From: Sphagnum magellanicum
Taxonomy: Eukaryota > Streptophyta > Sphagnopsida > Sphagnales > Sphagnaceae
NCBI GenBank assembly: GCA_021904315.1
Contig: CM038924.1
Location: forward strand, 12,078,026-12,142,025
Reading direction: 5' to 3'
DNA length: 64,000 nt
The translations under genes were made by a program, and so were the position numbers. This document shows positions 23,157 through 35,830 of the stretch, piece by piece; within the stretch, counting starts at the first letter, position 1, and the number at the start of each line of letters is the position of its first letter. The notes beneath the pieces were generated by a model. The model was not told the DNA's origin, did no database searches, and worked only from the letters and a program-made list of their open reading frames with translations.

Positions 23157-23325
23157 TGTGGACTTGACAATTGGCCAATGTGGACTTGATGATTTGGCAA
23201 AAGTGCACCTAGGAAACACATAAAGTGAACTAGGCAATGTGGACTTGACAATTGGCCAACGTGGACTTGATGATTTGGCAAAAATGGACCTAGGAAACAC
23301 ATAAAGTGAACTTGGCAAAATGCCC
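23157..23325. repeat. 83-bp tandem duplication
   Basis: GTGGACTTGACAATTGGCCA occurs at about 23157 and 23240, with matching TGATGATTTGGCAAAA and CCTAGGAAACACATAAAGTG after each. Looser relatives of the unit reappear around 25930-26170. Confidence 0.85.
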
Positions 23326-23735
23326 AACCAAATAATTTTCCATAACCCATCATCGCTAAATAACCATGAGATCTCATAGCAAACTTCCCCAAATTTGGGT
23401 ACACATTTTGGAATTCATAATGGGGCAAGCACCATTTAATTTTCTTTTCTAGAGTTCCAGGAGATGGGTCGGGCATTTGACATTTTAAAGAACCACCGGT
23501 TCTGGGTATTTGATATTTTTTATAAAAAAACCATCATGTTCCAGATATTTGAAAAACAAAAAATCAAAAATGAAAGAACTGCCAGCTCCAGGTATTTGAA
23601 AAATCAGAATCAAAGAAAACCAACCATTGATTCCAATTCTTTTCCAAAACCGCAAAGAACCACCAGGTTTCATGAAATAACCAATGGGTTTCGAGACGGT
23701 TATTTGATTTTCTCAAAATTTGAAAATCATGGATG

Positions 23736-25745
23736 GACCCCTTTCTTTCTTTCTTTCTTTCTTTCTTTTTTATTGTTTTACACTTGATGGGTCTTTAACG
23801 CTTGAGAAAAACCCTTTCAAAATTCAAACTAACCCATAATTTTATTTTAAACATATTTAGAGCAAATTGAGAAGTGTTGACTTCAAATTTCATGTTTTTA
23901 AATCCATTTTTGTCAATGATCATGTGGATTTGAAGCCATCTTAACAAGATGGAAGTCCATCCATGAATATTCATAAAATTTCATAATGAAATAAAGTTCA
24001 TCCAAAACACATAATTTTAAAAAATCATCCTTGAAATGTACTACATGCCACATGTGGATTAATATTGTTGAACTAATTGATTAACATGTGATAAACCTCC
24101 TTAACACAACCTGGGTTTTTTTTTCTCTAATATGTAAATGGATATTTGATAGCTTCCTAAAAACCATGATATTTGTGAACACAAATCCCTAGGATATCCA
24201 TAGGCAAAGGATGTCCCTTTTAGTTATGTTAATTTCATGGATGAACTTTTGATCAAAGTTTAATTTTCTTGCATATATAAAATTGTGTTCATAAAATTGC
24301 ATCAAGAAACATTCATCCATCCCCCCATTGGAAATCCACCAATGATATTTTAAAGGCATGTTCATATATGGAATTTGGATGACTTTTAATGAAAAATAAA
24401 ATAAATTTGTGAATAAATTGCACTTCATGGATGAAGTAAAATTGCATATTTTATTTCTTGGATGAACTATATTTCATCTCAAGATTTCATGAATTTTCAT
24501 GGATGGATTTCCATTGTGATAAGAAATGAGGGGATGAGAATTTTTTATGGGAAGGATGATGATTTAATGAAATGTTAGGGTTTCAAAGGGTGAAAGTGGT
24601 GAACATAATTGGATATGGTTATAGAAGAAACGATGTGTTAAATATAAAAGGTGACTTATCCTTTTAGCAAAGGGACAACAATGAATGGCCCAATTAACAT
24701 TAAAATATATAGGTTTTGGGATGTTGTGAGACTATACGAGGAAACTACAACTACTACATGTGGATGGTATGTGGATTGGTTATTTTGTAAATGATTATGT
24801 ATGAAGAAACAACATTTTGGGGTAGATCACATGTAATTTTTCGTTTCAAGGTGATATTTATCTTTTTCATGGTGGTGACATTTATGTTGGTAATGTTGTT
24901 TTGTAGGAGTGTGATATTTGCCTTTGTTGAATGTGTGGTGCTTATTTGGTTATTAATGGAACTTGAAGTTAATTGTAGAGGATGGAGCATCTTGGGTGGA
25001 TAAAAAGGGCAACTAGCCTATCATATGGGCACCTTTGGAAAATTAACTACAAGTTTTTCTTTTGGGAGAAGTGTGATTATTTAATGAATGGTCAATTTGT
25101 TGTAGAAGAGATGTTGGAGACTCTAATATAGGTAGTAAGTGTTTATCATAGGTTGTTGTAGAGACTTGTCTTGGTGGTGGTCATCGTTGGAAAATATTTT
25201 TATCATGCTTTAGTGATGAATTCTACTTAAGTTAAACATGTAGCTATCAAAGTAATGAAGCATTATTTGAGACCCATAGTTTGAAAATCAATTTGTTATG
25301 TGGTGGTTTTTTTCAAGTTATGGGATTAAGGCAACAACCAATTTTTTTTTAATGCACAAAATAATAGTTAATGTGGAGTTTGTTGAATAGATGGAATGGT
25401 GTGTTTATAATCTTTAGCAAATTGCTAATGTTATAATTTATATTTCAATAACATGTTCATGGACATTTAATATCATGGGATTTCATAGAACATGTCACTA
25501 GGGTATCTTGATAAAAATTAATGCATTTTTTTGGGTTACTTAACATGGCTTCAAATCTACATCACTCACAAACATGTATTACAAAATAATAATTTGAGGT
25601 GAAAACCTTTCAATTTGTTTTCAATATGTTCAAAAAGAATAATGGGTGTTTGAATGTTGAAAGGGTTCCTTTCGAGTTTCAAAGGCCCATCAAGTGTAAA
25701 AACAAGGAAGAGAAAGAAGGAAAAGAAAGGTTCCCAACTTTAAAC
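23736..25745. repeat. Large inverted-repeat element, family C
   Basis: The left arm (about 23736-24030) and right arms are inverted copies. TTTTACACTTGATGGG and CCCTTTCAAAATTCAAAC on the left match the reverse complement of 25600-25745. ATTTGAAGCCAT matches near 25545. GTCCATCCATGAA...GTTCATCC matches inverted sequence near 24440-24525. A (CTTT)n run sits at the left edge. The same family flanks the chromovirus at 27555-27743 and 34975 onward. It looks like a decayed, possibly non-autonomous DNA transposon. Confidence 0.6.
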
Positions 25746-27743
25746 AACTTGTGCACAAGAAAACAAAAAAAGATCCCAACTTGAATTTTTAGGGTAAATG
25801 TTTGGGTAGACTAGGAAAAAATTCAAACCTTGAAGAATCCATAAATTAAAAAATTTCTTGTGGGTTTGGGTAGTTTAAAAAGTGGAGTGGGATTGGAAAT
25901 TTGGCAAATTAATAATGAAATATTGATGTGGAGTTGGCAACTTGAGAATGTGGACTTGCCAATGATGACCTAAGAATTAAACATTTATTAAGCAATTTGT
26001 CAACCTCGGAATTTTGCAAAGTGGAGTTGACAATTAAAAAAAATCAACTTGGGCAAGTTGGAGTCCACAATTAGGCAAAGTGGAATTGGTAAACAGGAAA
26101 AATCAACTTGACAAAATAGTCAAATAGGAAAATAACAATGTGAACTTCGCAAATTGGCAAAACCAAGTTGACAAATTAGAAAAATGAACAATATCATTTG
26201 GTATTCCCTAAGGTTTGCATTTTCACAAGTAACACCAAACTTTGTTGGCCCACCTAATCATCTTTTTCTCCCCTCTTCCTATTACACCATTATATTTTTA
26301 CTTACAACAACTAATATACACCCACAGACATGCATCTTGCCAACAACCCCCCTAACTACTTATACTACATGCTCACAACCTCTTTCCCCATGCTTTATTT
26401 CAACAAAAAAATGCAAGAGTTTCAACTCCAAAAGCATCAAAATCCAATGTTAGAACATTCCCAAAGTTTGTTTCAACTAATCCACAAAAAAATTCATAAT
26501 TTCTCTCAAACAACAATTAACTCACCCCCACCTCTTTCTCCTACCTTCCCCCATGTTGCTCCATTTGTTTTCTTGTTGCTTCTTTTTTTCACAACATGGG
26601 TTTCCATCCCTCCCTTAAATTCTTTGACAAATAGTAGTACCCAAAAAAATTAAAAATGTCATTCTACTAAAGCATACATACATGAACTCTATTTTTTCGT
26701 CAACAAAGGTTCCATCATCCTTCACCATTGTCTTGTAACAATACCTTTTCTCAAATCTTGAAATAATTCCAATCCCCCAACTAAAAAACTTTTTCCAAAT
26801 CTTTTAAATGAAGCCTCCCATATCATCTTTTTATGTGATGCTCCTTAGTTTTTCTCCCTTGGTAGCATTGGCAATGAGGAATTTGTTATCATTGTTGCAT
26901 TTACCTGCAAGAAGGACCCATGGATAAGAAACCTTAGTGGATTATCTATAGAGCCATGTTGTGACTTCAAAAAAAATTATAAAAGTTATGTGCCAAATGC
27001 AATGGATAGGGAGGCAACAAACCAAATAAAAAAAAATCAAAGGAAAGAGAAGTAAGAAAAACAAATTAGAAAAGTTCTTACAATAGTGATTATAGTTGAA
27101 AGAACAATTGAAAGGGAACTTATAAAACAACATTGAACAAGCTTCACAACAATTAAAAAAGTAGGGGATAAATTTCACCACAATTTCAAGGAAGAGATGA
27201 CAATTCACCCTACTAGATATAAGGGTGTCAACGTAGATGAAATAATAAATGCTTAGAAACAGGCCTAGCAATGGGCTAAGGTTCGAATGTGGCAAATAAG
27301 GATGGTTGCAACATCCCTACAACACATTTAGATAAACAATTGAAATTAAAAAGAATGGGGAGGGAGGTTAGGTTTGCTGCTCAATGAAATAGACAAGGAT
27401 GACAAAAAACAATAGGTGTTTGGGAGAAAGAAGGAACAATAGTAGTGAAGGTTTGATTTTGAGCAACACCATGAGAGCCAAATCATTTGAAAACACTAGA
27501 GCTATAGCTTAGGATTGAAGTTCAAGAAGAGGAGTAGGTGGGCTCTGCCCTCTTTACCTTTCTCCTCTCTCTCTTTTTATTTATTTATTATTTGACAGCT
27601 CTTTGAAGCTTGCATGAAGCCCTTTTAAAAATTCAAACTACCTTCTTAATTATTTTTTGAGCATATTGGGAGCAAATTGAAAGGTTTCAAGTTCAAATTT
27701 CATGTTGTCTTTGTATCTCTTTTTGCAATGATGTGCAATTGAA
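25746..27743. other. AT-rich repeat spacer; right part is family C
   Basis: Contains loosely repeated GTGGACTTG-type sequence (25930-26170) and, from about 27555, a family C segment that is interrupted at 27744 by the retrotransposon. Open frames at 26184-26653 and 26942-27295 are low-complexity and not accepted. Confidence 0.45.
27739..27743. repeat. Target-site duplication, left
   Basis: TTGAA immediately before the left LTR is repeated exactly after the right LTR. Confidence 0.9.
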
Positions 27744-28686
27744 TGACGCACTCCTAACCACTCGAAGGACTCAAATGTGAGTCCAAGTGAAAGACAGCGG
27801 AAGTGGGAGTGGTCGGGAGGCGCTCCCTAGCTCACAACACTTGGAGGGGTAGAGGGGCGTGTTGGAGCTCCGGGATGGGACTAGGAAGAGTTGACAAGCT
27901 TCACTCACTCACACGGGCCTGCATGGAACCACACAAAGTGGTTAGAACATAGTTGGAGCACGTTTGGTGCTAGGACGAGCCACGGGCAACACGGACACAC
28001 AAGACTCACCACGGCCCGGACTTGGGGGAAGCCACCACCTTCCCCCTTATAGTATACTCTGTGCCACGTCGCGGGGGTGGCACCCAAATGGACATTTTGT
28101 CCCGGGAGTCCCGGGACTCCCGCGCGGGAGTCCCGAAATCCCGCCCAGCGGGACTCCCGGGACTTTGAACGCGCATAACTTTCGGAGCAGACCTCCGATG
28201 ACGACGCGGTCTGAAGCAAAGTTGTAGATCTCGTCGAGACCTTTCCAACGGTATGTCGCACGTTCTCAGCAGCCAAGTATTTCGGGTCGATTCCCGACTT
28301 TTAGTGCCCGGGAGTCAAAACTGGCGGACTCCCGCGAGTTTGACTCCCGGGCCTTCTTTTGGCCATAACTTGCGTTTTAGATGTCCAAATGAGCAATGCG
28401 AGCCCATTTTAGACATCTACACTTCAAGACCTTTCCATTGATATAAAGAGCGCACCAAGCCATTGAGTTTTGACCCCTCAAAACGCGCTCTGAAGTTTCG
28501 GGAGTCCTTTTGGGACTCCGACTCTCACCAACTCCCAACATGGGAGTTGCCTTGGGAGTGTGAGGGTCCACTCCCTCACACTTTCTTGCACTCCCGGGAG
28601 TCTTGATGTGACTCTCGGGCTTCCTTTTGGCCCGCACCCTTGCAACCCCCTTGCCTTGGTCGCGAGCCAAGGCTAGGGTTGCGACA
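27744..28686 (-). repeat. 3' LTR of the chromovirus
   Basis: 943 bp, GC-rich in its middle. Contains dense CGGGAGTC/GACTCCCG inverted motifs (about 28097-28160, 28310-28350, 28496-28620). Open frames inside it recur identically in the other LTR and are not genes. Confidence 0.97.
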
Positions 28687-28698
28687 CTCTCCCCCACT
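28687..28698 (-). other. Polypurine tract
   Basis: The minus strand reads AGTGGGGGAGAG directly next to the 3' LTR. This is the expected primer site for plus-strand DNA synthesis. Confidence 0.85.
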
Positions 28699-29485
28699 AG
28701 AAGAAGAGGTCAATGTCCTCATTGACACTTAAAGTTTTCACCCACACAATTGCAATTGCTTTCTTTTGGATCCTTGGCCATCAAGTGCCAACCTTTGTGG
28801 CAAGACCTTGCTTCAAGCTAACTTAGGCGTCCCCAAGTTTCCAACACTTTCTTGGCAAGTCTAAGGGTGGGCCTCTCAAAAACCCTTCACCCTTGCTTCG
28901 TCAAAAGACCTAAACTAGCCTAATTGACGAAGCCCTCATTTGGGAGGCACTTTTTATGCTTCCCCTCATGAGGAGCTCAAGTCAAGTCTAATCTTGACCT
29001 AAGCTACTTGACATGACTCCTTTCCCACTCTTGCGCCTTGATCACAACAATCAAGCCTTCACGAAAAGGTATGCTTATCAAGGTACGAGAAGCAACGTTT
29101 AGGCTTTGCAAAGGCCTAAGTCCCAAGCTACGCGATTATAGTACGCGAACGGGGTCATGACTTCCCGCGTTGGCCGCCACTACCAACCAACCCCCTAGGA
29201 TGCACTTTGGGCATGTGCACGTCCCCGCAAGCTCACCTTGCTTGCCTCCCTTTTTGGGACTAAGATTTCTCTTAGCCCCCAAGTAGGAGTCCGATTTTGA
29301 TTTGGGCTTACGCAAGAGAGTTCCATTTATCCATGCCACTTGACAACCCCTTTTTCTATCATACTCATTATGCTTGTGATGCAATCTCTTGGAAGTCTTA
29401 AAAATTTTGCCTTTATTTCACTTACAACTTGATGTGGTACATTTGTGTAACTTTCCGCCCCACTAAAAGAAAGGTGATGTCCTCA
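28699..29485 (-). other. Non-coding 3' region of the chromovirus
   Basis: About 790 bp between the gag-pol stop and the polypurine tract, with no conserved open frame. Such 3' spacers are common in plant Ty3/gypsy elements. Confidence 0.6.
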
Positions 29486-32400
29486 TCACGCTCTATGTTT
29501 CCTTTGCCTCTTTGCCGGTCTATTGTGGAACTCTTCTATGGCTTCTTGGGCATGTTCCATATCGGACTCGTTCACCCAAGATGCCTCTATTGGATGGTAA
29601 CCTTTCCACTTGACCAAGTACTCCCGCTCTCTCCCCCTTATTTGCCTTGACTTGAGCACGGCCTCCACTTCAAACTCGGGCTCATTGTGGACCAAGTCCG
29701 GAGGGGGCCTTGAATTATGCTCTCGATTAGGCCTTGAGGCATCACGGGTGACCGGCTTCAAAAGCGAAACATGGAATACGGGATGAACCTTAAGATTTTC
29801 CGGTAGTTCTAATTTGTAAGTGTCGGGAAATTTCTTTTCCAACACTTTGAATGGGCCCGCATATGGGCCCAAGAACTTGTGACTCAAACCTTCGGGCAAC
29901 CGGAAGTTCTTAATGTTCAACCATACTTCATCACCTTCTTCAAAATGCACCTCTCGTCGGGACTTGTCCGCAAAGTCTTTGTACCTTTTATGCGCCTTCT
30001 CAAGATTAGCCTTGGCCATCTCCCACAAGCGCCGCCTTTCTTCATCAAGTTGTGTGACCATGGGCACTTCCTCACTCGCATCACTTGGAGGTTGTCCAAC
30101 CCAAGTTGTGGGTACAAGTGGTGACTTGCCCGTCACCATTTGAAATGGGGTGGCCCCCGTTGCCGAATGCTCCGAATTGTTGTAACAAAATTCGGCCAAC
30201 TCCAAATGGTCCACCCAATCTTGTTGGTCCGCCGCCACATAATTCCTTAGGAATTGTTGGATCACCAAGTTCACCCTCTCGGTTTGTCCATCGGTTTGGG
30301 GCCGAAAGGAAGTGCTCATCTTGAGCTCGGACCCCATGCGCTTCCACAATGCTCTCCAAAACTTGCTCGTGAACTTGGGGTCTCGATCCGACACAATGTC
30401 CTTGGGGAGGCCGTGATGCTTGAACACGTGGGTGAAGAACAACCTTCCCGTCTCTTGGGCCGTGGCACTTTCCTTGGTAGGAATGAAATGTGCCATCTTG
30501 CTAAACCGATCCACCACCACCATGATCGCATCAAACCCCTTTGATGGTGGCAAACTCACCATGAAATCCATGGAAACACTTTCCCACGGCCCTTCCGGAA
30601 TGGGTAATGGTCGCAACAATCCCGCTTGCTTTTTATTGAGTGCCCGGTTTTGTTGGCAAGTCAAGCAAGTCTTCACGTATTCCTCCGCATCCTCTTTCAA
30701 GTTGGGCCAATAATAGGACTTCTTGAGGAATGTGGTGGTGCGCTTTGCACCACCATGGCCCGCAAGGGGCCCATCATGACATTCCTTCAAAAGCACATCC
30801 CTTAACCTCCCTTTTGGAACATAGAGCCGGTTTTGCTTGTACCATAATAGTCCATTTTGTAAGTGGAAGTGGGACTTCATCCCCCTTTGGATTTCTTGCT
30901 TCCTTTCCTTGGCAAACTCGTCATGGCGGCTCCCAACACGAACTTCCTTTTGGAACTCGCTTTCCCCCACATACACCACTTTGAGTTGGTGTTTCCGACT
31001 CAATGCATCCGGCACCACATTTTCCTTCCCGGGCTTATGCCGAATATCCACATTGAACAAGGCCAATGTGTCTTGCCATCTCACTTGCTTTGATGACAAC
31101 TTTGGTTGAGTTGCAAAGTACTTCAAGGTGACATTGTCGGTCCACACCACCACGTCCTTGGAGCCTATGTAATGGCCCCAAGTCTTGAGACAATGGATGA
31201 CGGCCCACATTTCCTTCTCATGGGTTGGCCACCTTCGCTCCGTCTCGCTTAACTTCTTGCTTTCGAAGGCCACCGGCCTTCCATCTTGCACTAGGACTCC
31301 TCCTATGGCAAAGTCGGACGCATCGGAGTGGATCTCAAAGTCCTTGTCAAAATCGGGCAACTTCAACACGGGCGCCTTCACCAAAATGCCCTTCAAGGTT
31401 TCAAAGGCCTCATTGCATGCCTCTTCCCATTCGTAAGCCCCGGATGACTTCTTCAAAAGGTTTGTCAAAGGTGCGGCTATCTTTGCAAAGTTCTTGATGA
31501 ACTTGCGATAATAGGATGCCAATCCTAGAAATGACCTTAAGGCGGGAACCGACCTAGGCGGTTCCCAATCCAAAATTGCCTTCACCTTGTGGTCATCCAT
31601 CTTCAAACCTTCTTGGGTGATCCTATGCCCAAGGAAGTCCACCTCCGAGACTCCAAACTCGCACTTCTCAAACTTGGCATACAACTTGTTTTCCTTCAAC
31701 CTTTGGAACACCTTTCGAAGGTGTTCCGCATGCTCCTCCATGGAGTTGCTATAAACCAAAATGTCGTCTATGTAGACGACCACAAAGTCGTCCAACCACT
31801 CTCGGAAAATGTCATTCATGAGGGTGCAAAATGTGGCGGGTGCGTTGGTGAGCCCAAAAGGCATCACCAAAAACTCGTAGGAACCATACCTCGTGCGGCA
31901 AGCGGTTTTCTCTTCATCCCCTTGTGCAATTCGAATTTGGTAATACCCGGAACGTAGGTCAATCCTACTAAACACTTTGGCTCCCGAAAGTCGATCAAAC
32001 AAGTCATCAATCCGAGGCAATGGGTACCTATTCTTCACGGTCACCTTGTTGAGGGCCCTATAATCCACGCACATCCTCAAAGTCCCATCCTTTTTGTGAA
32101 CAAAAAGGACGGGTGCCCCATATGGCGACTTGCTAGGTTTGATGTACCCCTTCGCGAGGAGTTCTTCGAGTTGAACCTTGAGCTCTTTTAACTCCTCATG
32201 ACTCATTCGATACGGGGCCTTGGCGGGAGGTGCCACTCCCGGGACCACCTCAATGGCATGGTCCACTTGTCTTCTCGGGGGCAACTCATCGGGCAACTCT
32301 TCGGGCATCACATCCGGGAATTCCTCTAACACTTGCTTGATGCACTTGTGGGGGCTCACCACCTTGGTGGCCTCCTTTGGTTCAAACTCATCCAACACCC

Positions 32401-33976
32401 GCATCACACATAACATGCTATGGCCTCCCCCACATTCTTTTTCCAAGTTCTTTCCCAACATCAAGTGGATGGTTGTCCCACCCACGTTAGGCACTTCATG
32501 TGCCTTCACTCGCACGATCCCATTTTTGGATGGGATCCTAACTAGCCGATTGTGCCCTTCTATGAGCACATTGTTCCTTGTGATGAATTCCATTCCCAAA
32601 ATGCAATCCATTCCCCCTAAGGTGGAAACTAGTAAGTCCACCTTGCCTCTCCAATTCCCCAATTGAAGAGGCACATCTTTTGCTCGCAACTTGGTGGGAT
32701 GGGGAATGCCATCCGCAAAATGCACCTCGATGGGTGCCTTGAGCTCCTCCAAGGGGAGCTCCATTCTTTCCGCACTTTCTTGTGTTATGAAGTTGTGGGA
32801 AGCCCCTGTGTCCAAAAGACAAAGCACTTCCCGCTTAGAAACCTTCCCTTTCAAGAAAATAAGGCGATTACATTCACCTTGGGCTAGGTTGGCGGCAAGG
32901 GCATTTACCTTAGTAGCCCCACTCCCCGGTTTGGGTTTGGGACAATCTTTGGAATAGTGCCCCGCTTCATTGCAATTGAAACACACTCCTTTGGGTTTCC
33001 CACTAGCATCTCCCTTGGGTTGGCTCCCTTTGAAAGGGACTCCCTTCTTGACAAAATTTCCCTTGGGTTTAAAACTCGAGCCTTGGAATGGTTTAGGCTT
33101 TTCCCCCTTTGAGGTGTCTTGGCCTTGACTCCATTCCCCTTCATGGCGCGCTTTCTTGTGAGGGAACTTACTATCCCTTTTGAATCCGGACTTCTCACCT
33201 CGCCCCACATCCGAAAAGCCTTCCACTTTCATGATGGCTTCGGTGAGTGAGGCGGGCCAATTCTCTTCAAGTTTGCGCTTCGCCCAAGTTGGAAGCCCCA
33301 TCACAAAGTGGCACACCCGGTCTAACTCATGCATATGCCTAATTTCAAGCATGAGTTCGGAATAAGCCCTCACATATTGACGTAAGTTCTCATTGCTTGC
33401 ATTCACAAGGTCACGAAGTTTACATCTTGAAATGTAGTCGGAATTCTTGGGAATGAATTCCAACTCAATACGCTCCTTGAAGAATTCCCATGTGTAGCCA
33501 TGGGTCTTCCCCTCTTCTTGCCTCACCGTCCTCCACCATGTGGAGGCATAGCCCTTCAAATAGGATTGGGCAAGTTCCACGGCCGAATGCCGACCAACTT
33601 TAGCGGCATGGAGGTAATCTTCCATTTCCGCAAGCCAAGCATCCACAACCTTCCGATCCCGGGCCCCATCAAAATTCCCAGGCCTAGCGGGCTTGAATCC
33701 CACACTTTTAGACGAACCTCCCTTGAGGGCCTCTACCAATTCACTAAAATTGGGCCTATTCATTTTGAGTAGGACCTCCAATTGCTCCGGGGTGAAGAAG
33801 ACTCCATTTGGTTGTTCTTCTTCATTCTCATGCTCCTCAAGGCTAGCACGGTCTCCTTCATCTTCGGAATGGTCTTGTTCCCCCTCCCTAATAGGTTGGG
33901 GAGGAACATCTAGATCTTGGGTGGGTTCTTCCACCACGGTCTCTTGGACTGGTTTGCGGGCCTTCTTTGGTGCCAT
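29486..33976 (-). CDS. Gag-Pol polyprotein with C-terminal chromodomain, 1496 aa
   Basis: Single open frame from an ATG at 33976, 36 nt from the PBS. Domains in order: retrotransposon gag (about 95-260); CCHC zinc knuckle [14 protein letters not shown] (332-345); aspartic protease LLDTGAS (Asp 389); reverse transcriptase with YIDD (735-738); RNase H with IHSDAS (Asp 885); integrase with HHCC zinc site and catalytic Asp 1137, Asp 1197 and Glu 1233 (35 residues apart, the D,D35E spacing); then a chromodomain around 1430-1482 (EYLVKWKGY). All key residues are present and there are no stops or frameshifts, so the element may be autonomous. Gag and Pol are fused in one frame, as in many plant chromoviruses. 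The chromodomain would target integration to particular chromatin. Confidence 0.97.
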   Translation of the reverse strand: MAPKKARKPVQETVVEEPTQDLDVPPQPIREGEQDHSEDEGDRASLEEHENEEEQPNGVFFTPEQLEVLLKMNRPNFSELVEALKGGSSKSVGFKPARPGNFDGARDRKVVDAWLAEMEDYLHAAKVGRHSAVELAQSYLKGYASTWWRTVRQEEGKTHGYTWEFFKERIELEFIPKNSDYISRCKLRDLVNASNENLRQYVRAYSELMLEIRHMHELDRVCHFVMGLPTWAKRKLEENWPASLTEAIMKVEGFSDVGRGEKSGFKRDSKFPHKKARHEGEWSQGQDTSKGEKPKPFQGSSFKPKGNFVKKGVPFKGSQPKGDASGKPKGVCFNCNEAGHYSKDCPKPKPGSGATKVNALAANLAQGECNRLIFLKGKVSKREVLCLLDTGASHNFITQESAERMELPLEELKAPIEVHFADGIPHPTKLRAKDVPLQLGNWRGKVDLLVSTLGGMDCILGMEFITRNNVLIEGHNRLVRIPSKNGIVRVKAHEVPNVGGTTIHLMLGKNLEKECGGGHSMLCVMRVLDEFEPKEATKVVSPHKCIKQVLEEFPDVMPEELPDELPPRRQVDHAIEVVPGVAPPAKAPYRMSHEELKELKVQLEELLAKGYIKPSKSPYGAPVLFVHKKDGTLRMCVDYRALNKVTVKNRYPLPRIDDLFDRLSGAKVFSRIDLRSGYYQIRIAQGDEEKTACRTRYGSYEFLVMPFGLTNAPATFCTLMNDIFREWLDDFVVVYIDDILVYSNSMEEHAEHLRKVFQRLKENKLYAKFEKCEFGVSEVDFLGHRITQEGLKMDDHKVKAILDWEPPRSVPALRSFLGLASYYRKFIKNFAKIAAPLTNLLKKSSGAYEWEEACNEAFETLKGILVKAPVLKLPDFDKDFEIHSDASDFAIGGVLVQDGRPVAFESKKLSETERRWPTHEKEMWAVIHCLKTWGHYIGSKDVVVWTDNVTLKYFATQPKLSSKQVRWQDTLALFNVDIRHKPGKENVVPDALSRKHQLKVVYVGESEFQKEVRVGSRHDEFAKERKQEIQRGMKSHFHLQNGLLWYKQNRLYVPKGRLRDVLLKECHDGPLAGHGGAKRTTTFLKKSYYWPNLKEDAEEYVKTCLTCQQNRALNKKQAGLLRPLPIPEGPWESVSMDFMVSLPPSKGFDAIMVVVDRFSKMAHFIPTKESATAQETGRLFFTHVFKHHGLPKDIVSDRDPKFTSKFWRALWKRMGSELKMSTSFRPQTDGQTERVNLVIQQFLRNYVAADQQDWVDHLELAEFCYNNSEHSATGATPFQMVTGKSPLVPTTWVGQPPSDASEEVPMVTQLDEERRRLWEMAKANLEKAHKRYKDFADKSRREVHFEEGDEVWLNIKNFRLPEGLSHKFLGPYAGPFKVLEKKFPDTYKLELPENLKVHPVFHVSLLKPVTRDASRPNREHNSRPPPDLVHNEPEFEVEAVLKSRQIRGREREYLVKWKGYHPIEASWVNESDMEHAQEAIEEFHNRPAKRQRKHRA

Positions 33977-34012
33977 CGGAACTTCCCAATAAGTGGATCG
34001 AGCTCTCCCAGA

Positions 34013-34024
34013 GCTCTGATACCA
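34013..34024 (-). other. Primer binding site, initiator tRNA-Met
   Basis: The minus strand reads TGGTATCAGAGC two bases inside the 5' LTR boundary. This is complementary to the 3' end of plant initiator tRNA-Met. Confidence 0.93.
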
Positions 34025-34026
34025 AG

Positions 34027-34969
34027 TGACGCACTCCTAACCACTCGAAGGACTCAAATGTGAGTCCAAGTGAAAGACAGCGGAAGTGGGAGTGGTCGGG
34101 AGGCGCTCCCTAGCTCACAACACTTGGAGGGGTAGAGGGGCGTGTTGGAGCTCCGGGATGGGACTAGGAAGAGTTGACAAGCTTCACTCACTCACACGGG
34201 CCTGCATGGAACCACACAAAGTGGTTAGAACATAGTTGGAGCACGTTTGGTGCTAGGACGAGCCACGGGCAACACGGACACACAAGACTCACCACGGCCC
34301 GGACTTGGGGGAAGCCACCACCTTCCCCCTTATAGTATACTCTGTGCCACGTCGCGGGGGTGGCACCCAAATGGACATTTTGTCCCGGGAGTCCCGGGAC
34401 TCCCGCGCGGGAGTCCCGAAATCCCGCCCAGCGGGACTCCCGGGACTTTGAACGCGCATAACTTTCGGAGCAGACCTCCGATGACGACGCGGTCTGAAGC
34501 AAAGTTGTAGATCTCGTCGAGACCTTTCCAACGGTATGTCGCACGTTCTCAGCAGCCAAGTATTTCGGGTCGATTCCCGACTTTTAGTGCCCGGGAGTCA
34601 AAACTGGCGGACTCCCGCGAGTTTGACTCCCGGGCCTTCTTTTGGCCATAACTTGCGTTTTAGATGTCCAAATGAGCAATGCGAGCCCATTTTAGACATC
34701 TACACTTCAAGACCTTTCCATTGATATAAAGAGCGCACCAAGCCATTGAGTTTTGACCCCTCAAAACGCGCTCTGAAGTTTCGGGAGTCCTTTTGGGACT
34801 CCGACTCTCACCAACTCCCAACATGGGAGTTGCCTTGGGAGTGTGAGGGTCCACTCCCTCACACTTTCTTGCACTCCCGGGAGTCTTGATGTGACTCTCG
34901 GGCTTCCTTTTGGCCCGCACCCTTGCAACCCCCTTGCCTTGGTCGCGAGCCAAGGCTAGGGTTGCGACA
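34027..34969 (-). repeat. 5' LTR of the chromovirus
   Basis: 943 bp, same length as 27744-28686 and apparently identical, base for base, in the parts compared. It should hold the element's promoter. Confidence 0.97.
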
Positions 34970-34974
34970 TTGAA
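34970..34974. repeat. Target-site duplication, right
   Basis: TTGAA, the exact partner of 27739-27743. Confidence 0.9.
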
Positions 34975-35205
34975 GCTAGCCTATTGGAATGGATATATCG
35001 CCAAGAAAATTTAGAAAATCTTAAGGATGAAATCAAGCTCAACAAAGAAATATGATTTATGATTTATTTCACCCATGTTATTGTTCATTCACAATCTTAT
35101 TTTTTGGAATAAAAGTTTAAATTCAATGGATGAACATTCACAACATATCATTTGTGAATTTTCAATGGATCAAGTTCTAATGGTGAAATTTATGGACAAA
35201 AAGGT

Positions 35206-35830
35206 TCATGAATGAAAAAGCTGAACTTTCATGGAATAAACTTCATTCAAAAAGTCATGGTTGCTAGAAGGGACATCCATGGGCATCATGATCTTCAATA
35301 ATGAGCCCAACATTCCTTTACATACTCTTTGAACAAAAAGAAGTACATTGTACAAGGTACTAAGGCTTGTTTTATGATCCATGGTCCTAGGGTTAAACGG
35401 CCAAATCCTTGTAGCTTTGAACCTTGATATGATATTTTTTCTTGTGAATGTTTGGTCTAGGGCTTTATCTACCCACCCTACCAATGATATCTTATCTAGT
35501 TCAATGCAATTCCTTCTAACCATTGATGTGTCTCTTTCTCTTTTGAAAGTACTCTTGAAAGGTTTGAAACAAGCCTTGTCCAAAAGTTAAAGTGCATGCA
35601 ATGCATGCAAAAATAAAATCACCATATCTAGCCCAAACACTTTTGCTTGTTCAATTGCTTTTGACATGGGATCCATGTCCATCCAAGATCAGCAAATGCC
35701 TATTGCTTATGGATATTCCACTTAGTATTGACCTTTTGAAAAAAACAAAAAATCCTTGAAAAGGAAGGTTGTCATCCATGCCTTTGATTGCATGGCCATA
35801 CAAGTACTTGGTTTGCATAAATATATGCAA
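35206..35830 (-). pseudogene. Broken DDE_1 (pogo/jerky-type) transposase
   Basis: The minus-strand translation around 35640-35800 gives QSKAWMTTFLFKDF then HLLILDGHGSHV, which holds a catalytic-Asp motif typical of DDE_1 transposases. After a stop and a frameshift, 35583-35206 continues with DKACFKPFKSTFKRERDTS, WVDKALDQTFTRKNII and FKATRIWPFNPRTM, the usual C-terminal block of the family. The N-terminal DNA-binding part is missing. It lies just beyond the family C sequence that flanks the chromovirus, so it may be the relic of that family's transposase. Confidence 0.7.

Larger units (their letters stand above)
21509..23735. other. Spacer with tandem duplications, no gene seen
   Basis: Holds two tandem repeat blocks (22359-22800 and 23157-23330), listed separately. 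Open frames here are short, lie over repeats and match no family I recognise. Confidence 0.45.
27744..34969 (-). mobile_element. Intact Ty3/gypsy chromovirus LTR retrotransposon
   Basis: A 7226-bp element on the minus strand. It has 943-bp LTRs at 27744-28686 and 34027-34969, both with TG...CA ends, and a 5-bp duplication TTGAA. The PBS matches initiator tRNA-Met beside the right (5') LTR, and a polypurine tract sits beside the left (3') LTR. One uninterrupted gag-pol frame ends in a chromodomain, which defines a chromovirus. The LTRs look identical wherever I compared them, so insertion was recent. It interrupts an older family C repeat. Confidence 0.97.

Noticed and set aside
26942..27295. 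117-codon Phe/Leu-rich minus-strand open frame as a membrane protein
   Set aside because: Hydrophobicity follows from A/T-rich sequence; there is no conserved pattern and it lies in repeat spacer.
27905..28697. Open frames inside the LTRs (62-123 codons, repeated at 34.2-34.9 kb)
   Set aside because: They lie in repeated non-coding LTR sequence, overlap on both strands and resemble no protein family.
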